Below, piece by piece: positions 58,031 to 64,000 of a stretch of DNA of 64,000 nucleotides. A program made the position numbers and the translations under genes. The notes beneath the pieces were generated by a model. It worked only from the letters and a program-made list of their open reading frames with translations. It made no database searches and was not told where the DNA came from. Location of the stretch: assembly GCA_011109175.1 (NCBI GenBank), contig RDEW01000005.1, positions 802,335-866,334 of the forward strand, read 5' to 3'. Each line of letters begins with the position of its first letter. Position 1 is the first letter of the stretch. This stretch comes from Dicyema japonicum (lineage: Eukaryota; Dicyemida; Rhombozoa; Dicyemidae).

Positions 58031-58800
58031 AGAAGCCTGTTGCCGCGAGGATTGGCAGAATAACATTATTCAATGCAGTGGGACGAGGTTAGCGACCTGC
58101 ACTTTTTAGCAAAACAATAGATGTAATCTTTTGGTGTCAACTGTTCTTTCACAACAGCATCTGCTTTTCTGGCAGACGTCAAGTCCCAATCGTTGTGCTA
58201 TTCCGATTCTCACACAGTCATCGTCCACCAGATTCCGAAAAAACGCATGGAAATGCGTGGAGTTTGTTGACTTTTAATATTTTATTTTTTTTGAATTTTC
58301 ATTAAGCGGCATACGTGTATGTCCACAGAATTCTTCCAAGATGTCACGATTTAATCCTCCATGATTATATTCGCTGGCATGCTTGGGTGCAAAACACACA
58401 ACCAAACAGATTCCAGGGCTCGAAGACTATTACATATGGACATTTTGGACTATCTTAGAATGAACTCTTCCTTCTCACTCGCATTGCCCATCTAAGGCTT
58501 AAAAAAGTGAAGTTGTCTTTCGTGTAATGAATCGAATTCCTTCTCCTTCAGCTTAGTGATTACAATCCCCACGAATTATAGCGAAGATCTTTTCAAAAAA
58601 GCCTCCTACGTTCTATGACGAAGTGTTCGCAATCTCCAGAGAAATCACCACAGAAAGAATCACGTGACTCCATCCGTTTGATCTCGTGTTTTTCGTCATT
58701 GTAGAACCAGTTGCCAATTAGTCCGGCTCTATCTTAAGCTGTTGTCGAACTATTAAATTTCTAAAATATAAATTTTGCAAGTTTTCCATTTTAAGTCTAT
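58031..58800. other. intergenic, nothing recognised
   Basis: No supported feature. Confidence 0.35.
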
Positions 58801-58802
58801 TT

Positions 58803-59120
58803 TTGGTGAGACGGAGGGGTACTCCTTTGAAAATGTCTAGAAAGCTGAAGAACAAGAGAATGTTTCAATTCAATTACCTTTCTATACGAAACGACAAATG
58901 GATGCAGCCTCGTCGAGAACCATGGAAAATATTTGTTAGTATGTCTACCGCTGATTCAAACGACCATGGCACTATAAATGTCTATGCACCACACTGTGGA
59001 ATGGTGGCCACAGATATGGGAGACCTATTTGGAGTTATGGAAACCTCATTAATAATTATGATAGTTGTCTTAGGAAATTCCATGAAAACATTGAAGGGAG
59101 TTGAAATCAACAGATGACCT
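58803..59120 (+). mobile_element. LINE endonuclease-domain fragment
   Basis: The 104-codon frame contains TINVYAPHCGMVATDMGDLF, as in the APE-type endonuclease of LINEs. The later catalytic GDxN box is not visible. Probably LINE-A; degraded. Confidence 0.45.
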
Positions 59121-59279
59121 AGACTTATTGAGATCAATAGCAAATAGTGGAAGAGTGTCTTCCACTCCTCAGGGGACTATAGTTCTCGTAAAGTGCTACA
59201 ATATAATTGAAGAAACATCAATTTAATCGTACGTAGACAAGGCAGATTTTATTTTTTTTAATTCAAAAAAATAAAAAAA

Positions 59280-62013
59280 TCAGAAATCCTGTTTGATGTC
59301 TAATTTTATTTGGTCCGCTGTAGATTTCGACCTTCCCCTAGCAGGACTCTTCAACTCAGATGTTAGGTCATGCACATTAACAGGACTAACAATTTGGTCC
59401 AAGTAAACACAGCTTTTCCCAACAATATAAACACTCGTCACCAGCTTCGTCAAAATCAGACTAAAATAACCGGAAAAACCAACCAGATAAAGAAAAGCAC
59501 AAAAATTATAACGTTGGGATATCCACGTGCACCACAGGCACAATAGTTCTCAAAAGCAGCGCAGCCAGAGCCAGTGGAAGGAAGCTCATCTTCCGTGAGA
59601 CAATGTCGCTGTGATCGGAGGCTGCCCTCCGTTGCCTAGAGTTGATCAAATCCAGGGCAAGTCGGCACTTGAAGGAGAAATAGTTCTAGACTAAACAGAA
59701 ATCAAAACAGTATGGGAGAGGGAAGAGACACGTGTCACAAAAGAGTGCTTTATCCAATCAACGACACATTCCACGGCAAAGGCTATGAGAATAAACGGAA
59801 GCAGATTTCTCAGATGAGCTGGAATTTCAAAGTACAGAAAACCTAATTTCCAGCCAACATCCGACAGATTACGAATCGAAACCACACTGAGGAGGATTGC
59901 CAAATGGAAGCGCTCCCTCACATCCCAGCACGCCAAAGTGAAGTGAGTGTCCTTATTGAAGACTCGGAAGACGTTGGTTTTGATTTCAATAAACTAGCAA
60001 TAATAATTCCTCAGACATTATTCGACATCATTATAGTGAACAGTTCTGCACTGTGAGAGTTGAAGGCCACGTGGAGCACAGTCGCCTGCAGCAGCACAAG
60101 AATGAGTGCACAACTACAAAAATCAATAAAATGTCAAATATCAAGTCACTCATATTCAATTGCAGGTAAACAGTAATTATATGCGAATTATCATTAATTA
60201 GCTGACAATTTGGACAAAAATGCAAATTATAACTTGAATAGTTGAAATTTGAGCGTAATTTGTAAAAAGAATATTTTGGCAGGATTTCACAATCTTGTGA
60301 TAAATACATAATCTAAGGCAAAGCGATAATTATTTACTCCTACAGAATCAATAGGTTATGAAAGAATATCCTCAGCTAACAAAGTGATCTCGGACCAACA
60401 GAGAATGGAGATAATCAGGGAATAAGGAACTAAAGTTAGGTGAGGTAAATGCAGTATAACCAACAAAAAATTGATTTAATAAAAATGGACAAATACAAAA
60501 ATAAACCGATAATTATCACTAAATGCATAAATCAGCAAAGCAATCCCACAAATTATTATTAAACAATCACCATTGTTACACAATAACTCAATTAAACGGC
60601 GGAAATAAGGAAACGCCGACTCAGCAAAATTAAGGCAGCAATAAAAACTATCACTAGGCTGGGATTAAAGAGTAAAGGTACAATATATCAATTATTATAG
60701 AGAAGCAGCTAAGACCAGCAACATGAGATACTGTACCACGTGCCAATATGAGGTAACCACTACACCACTAGCAATCTAGACAAGTAAGCTTGCTAAAGAA
60801 ATCCAGCTGGAGTAACAATTGGGAGAGCAGCAAAGCAAATATGGGAGCTAAAACAGGAACTACTTCGAAATACCATAAAAAACGAGGATACCAAATTAAT
60901 TCGTTATAATCCACAAATAGAATTTAATTAAGAATAACAGTCAAATCAATGAAAGCTTAATGAATACCAGCAAAAAGGCAAATAAACAAAATGACTCAAA
61001 TAAACCATAGGCAGAAAAATGAACACATATCACCCCAATCAGAATATATATGAGCACACATATCGATAAGCAAAAATAAGCCTTCACCACATCAGATCTC
61101 CTCATTAGACCTGAGTGAGTAGCCCGACTTAGCATTTACGCTCGAGCAAACAACCGACTCATTCACTAAAGGGACCCGGGTAAATAAATAATGGTCATTC
61201 AAGAATCAAGGAAATAGTAAAAATCAAAAAATCATCAAAATTAAGCTAACCGTTAATATGCACAAAATTATGCGGACAATCAGAACTAAGCGCAGTCAAG
61301 CAAAAACAAGCCAATTACAACAAAAAACTAAAAAGTATAATCAACCAAAAACCCCCAAAACGACAAAACACAGCAAATAGCCGAGGTAGCAAATAAAGAA
61401 GTGACAATTTCGAAATGGCAAAATAATATAGGCATACACATATATAGGATCATCACCAGGTAATCGAAGCTCACATAACGTCCCTCAACACAGGACCAAA
61501 TGGCTGTGTCGATGATATCACTCCCAATCGAACAGAATAGTTTATCCCCAATCTAAAATAACTCAGAACAGCTACTTCCAGCATATTGAAGAAAATGAAC
61601 AATTTGATCAATTTTGAGACCGAATCAGGTGGTACAGCACATTCAAGTCGATTCGTGACAAAAAACAGCTCGTCAACAAAATTATGAACATCTTGAACAA
61701 ATCGTTACGGTCCGCAGCGTCCAGCTGTCGTCTTTGGCTGAAACTCAGGATTTACGAATACATCAGTAATCGCTTAATCGAGAACAAACAGCGAATCGGC
61801 ATCAACGTGAAAATATACAGGAATATGTCCAGACACTGCACAAGTCCGAAAAATATAAACTTTTGGTGAAAATCTAATTACCTTTTCAAATTCAAAGGGA
61901 ATCGAAAGGAAGGATTTCACTGCCTGCCTTTTGGAGTCAAAGCCTTCTTGGTCATATGCTGGGTAAAAGACTTTCTTGAGCTCATTTTCTACGAACTGGT
62001 AGAAAAGTGACAT
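59280..62013 (-). CDS. TAPT1: TAPT1-family multipass membrane protein (DUF747)
   Basis: TAPT1 is a conserved ER/cilium-base membrane protein. Exons read FYQFVENELKKVFYPAYD, IPFEFEK, CLDIFLYIFTLMPIRCLF, LYHLIRSQ, FFNMLEIGDKLFCSIGSDII (animal: NMLEVADRLFSSFGQDIL), then YLVMILYICALILVLLQATV and LHVAFNSHSAELFTIMMSNN. They continue IEIKTNVFRVFNK, CWDVRERFHLAILLSVVSIR, VDWIKHSFVTR, LALDLINSRQ, MSFLPLALAALLLR and VTSVYIVGKSC. The order matches animal TAPT1 over its whole core, with a shorter C-terminus. Introns are 23-46 nt except one of 1,326 nt (60114-61439). Frame breaks near 61,612 and 59,513 are one base each. Confidence 0.9.
60114..61439 (-). other. 1,326-nt intron of TAPT1, strongly A/T-skewed
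   Basis: The splice is fixed by protein continuity on both sides (MILYI|CALILV, phase kept) and by GT...AG. The plus strand is roughly half A and only about one fifth T through most of it, so the transcript is U-rich. It holds a tRNA-like A-box string on the minus strand near 60,755-60,785 (GGTGTAGTGGTTACC) without a B box. No ORF worth reporting. Confidence 0.75.
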
Positions 62014-62014
62014 T

Positions 62015-62555
62015 CAAGAGATAAATGCCGACTAAACACAGAATTTGAATTTAATCGTGAATTTTTTTAATATTTTTAAATTTATTAACAATTGAATTTA
62101 TTTATTATTAAATTATATAAAATTATATGCAATTGTGTTTGACCTACGATTTTGTTATTACGAAAGCATCCGAAGAGTCGATGATAATAAAATACTACAA
62201 TGGCCCCTTCCTCCAATGACCAATCAGAATCCTCTCTTCCGAGGGACGTATGGGTAAACCTGACTCGTCTAAAATGTGACCACCCACCCGATTTCCTCTT
62301 TCCCTTTTGTTACCTATGCGTGGTGACAACAATCACCTATTTTAATGTCATGAATTAGCACAACGTTCGTCTACAATGCTTGGACTGACCGATCAATGGG
62401 AGCGACCGGCATTTGCTGCGTCCTATTTAATAGTGCTGGCATCCTACAAGTTAGTGAGGCCGGGGTTACTTAACTAACTAACTACCTACTTTTTCAGTTA
62501 AGTGTAGACGTGTCTTAATTTCACAAATGTCCTAAAAGCGTTTGAGAATTCAAAT
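62015..62555. other. intergenic, nothing recognised
   Basis: AT-rich, then a short more GC-rich part without ORF. Confidence 0.35.
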
Positions 62556-62559
62556 AACT

Positions 62560-62980
62560 ATCCTTCTTACTTTCAACACCAGAAAACTTCAAAAATTCGA
62601 CCAAGAGACGCACTTTGTGTCAAAACATGGCGGATTGGTATGCTGCCTGCAGGAAACTAAGAGGACAGACGGATTGTACGAGAAGTATTGAAACTATGAT
62701 TCCTTCGGATTCGAGAAACTGGTCATTAATTTTTCTACAACACAAGGAAGTTGTCCCTTGAAAGTTAAAGGAAGGATCTTTCATTGCAACTTTGAAAAAT
62801 CCTTAAGAACTTTACCAGTTCTACGAGTAATAGAAAGGACAATGACAGAATTTCAATTTTCCCAATGGCTGCCCGTCGCAGGAGACTGGAATGCGAAGGT
62901 AGGAATCCTAAATGAAAATGATGCCTCTATCGGTCGCCACAGAAGAGGAATCAGAAACTTCCCGGATCGACACTGATAAA
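62560..62980 (+). mobile_element. LINE endonuclease fragment
   Basis: Across frame shifts: TRKLQKFDQE, LQETKRTDG (the ExK motif of APE endonucleases), then PVAGDWNAKVG with the catalytic GD.N box (about 62,870-62,905) and IGRHRRGIRN. This order is typical of RTE/craft-type LINEs. No reverse transcriptase follows, so it is a broken piece, perhaps of LINE-A. Confidence 0.65.
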
Positions 62981-62984
62981 CTTC

Positions 62985-63290
62985 TGTCAAATATTTGTCT
63001 TCCTTCATGCAACAATTGCTTTCAACACTCACTCTTATAAAACTACGTAGACTTGAAAAGAATTTGTGCTAAAGGGAAAAAATCAACATTATTCAAATAA
63101 TTTCTACCCTTCTTCTTCAGTATCTGCTTCCTACGCGTCTGTTTATGATCGCGAGAATCCATACGCTAAATGTGTCTGAACAGTTTTCACTGGATATCAT
63201 TTATGTACAGACTTAAAGACCTACTCTTGCAAAATTATTTTTTTGAAATTTAATTTATTTAAAAAATAAACATATTTAATTTAAATAAAA
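62985..63290. other. intergenic, AT-rich
   Basis: Nothing recognised. Confidence 0.35.
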
Positions 63291-63292
63291 CA

Positions 63293-64000
63293 AACGGGTC
63301 CGGACTCAAAATCCCGAAGACAAAACGAAGCAAAGAAATTGGGATGACATTGTCTGCTCCAAAATTTTGGAAGACCTTAAAAAAGAAGCAAATCAACATC
63401 GTCTGGCTTGTTTGGTGTCAGCTTCAAGTAGAGGGAGTGGAGCATGGCTTGGTGCAATACCTTGCCAAAACCTCGTGACCTTTTTGGACGACGATTCTTT
63501 GAGGATTGGAATCGGACAAAGGCTGGGACTGGACGTTTGCCAGGAGCACCGATGCCGATGCGGGAAAACAGTCGATGCGGAAAAACAGTCGATGCGAAAG
63601 GATTGCACCCGCTGTCCTGCAGAAGAAGCGCCGGAAGGGGACCACGTCATGCTGCTCTGAATGATGTATCGTCAGAGCTCCTGAAGGCTCAGGCTTGAAC
63701 CAGTTGGGTCTTGATCGAGAGAGGGAAGAGACCTGACGGGATGACCCTTTTCCCCTTCACGTCTGGAAGATCTTTGGTCTGGGACGCAACTTGCATAGAC
63801 ACGTTCTCAAGCACGAACATTTTTAAATCTGTTCAGACACCTGGAGCAGCTGCTTCGACTGCGGAAAACCTAAAAATCAAGAAATATTCTTGCCTCAAGG
63901 ATCGCTACCGATTTACTCCTGTTGCGAACGAATCATCGGGAGCCGTTGGTCCAATGACGGCTGAATTCTTGCAAGAACTCGGAGGATTGCTTGCCAGAAA
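63293..64000 (+). mobile_element. LINE-B C-terminal region, runs off the window
   Basis: This copy is very similar to 51.52-52.23 kb and carries [46 protein letters not shown] and SSGAVGPMTAEFLQELGG. Inside it, a 20-bp phrase (GGAAAACAGTCGATGCG type, about 63,560-63,597) is duplicated in tandem relative to the other copy. It begins after the tag CGGGTCCGGACTCAAAA. Confidence 0.75.

Noticed and set aside
60031-61135. Small minus-strand ORFs inside the TAPT1 intron as separate genes
   Set aside because: They follow from the T-rich composition of the intron and have no motif.

Overview
The window looks like nuclear DNA of a small metazoan parasite, most probably a dicyemid mesozoan. The genes are animal genes written in the standard code (glutathione synthetase, CDT1, NDUFA8, a tetraspanin, ATG7, a LEKR1-like protein, two RUFY paralogs, EMC10, an ING3-like PHD protein, a RING-H2 protein and TAPT1). 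Almost all of their GT-AG introns are only 21-27 nt long, which is the known dicyemid peculiarity. These introns cut every gene into pieces too small for a normal ORF view. I found the genes by joining exons by hand across the tiny introns and comparing the conceptual proteins with family motifs from memory; no database search was run.

Layout: 1-3 kb LINE, hAT and SINE relics; 3.2-4.8 kb glutathione synthetase (+); 4.9-5.6 kb LINE; 6.1 kb tRNA-Gly(GCC) (-); 6.7-12.3 kb LINE and SINE copies; 13.5-14.9 kb CDT1 (-); 16.5-17.0 kb NDUFA8 (+); 17-20.3 kb LINE and SINE relics; 21.1-21.8 kb tetraspanin (+); 22.9-25.3 kb ATG7 (-); 27.3-29.1 kb LEKR1-like coiled-coil gene (-); 29-34.7 kb mostly gene-free; 34.8-36.1 kb a TIR-bounded pogo/Tigger element; 36.5-38 kb a repeat family; 38.4-40.5 kb RUFY-like gene 1 (+); 41.7-42.3 kb EMC10 (+); 43.5-43.9 kb hAT relic; 46.4-48.5 kb RUFY-like gene 2 (-); 50-52.3 kb duplicated repeat plus LINE; 52.9-54.1 kb ING3-like (+); 54.8-55.3 kb RING-H2 gene (-); 56.6-58 kb LINE and SINE cluster; 59.3-62.0 kb TAPT1 (-); 62.6-64 kb LINE fragments.

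The genes serve ordinary cell functions (redox, replication licensing, complex I, autophagy, endosome traffic, ER membrane insertion, chromatin reading, cilium or Golgi) and form no operon. Three things stand out. (1) The minimal introns, with rare long exceptions such as a 1,326-nt, strongly A/T-skewed intron in TAPT1. (2) A SINE family that carries a conserved four-way-junction fold with compensatory base changes, and whose 3' tail matches that of a resident LINE. (3) Nearly every gene carries one or two one-base frame breaks inside well-conserved coding sequence, which points to assembly indels rather than a run of pseudogenes.
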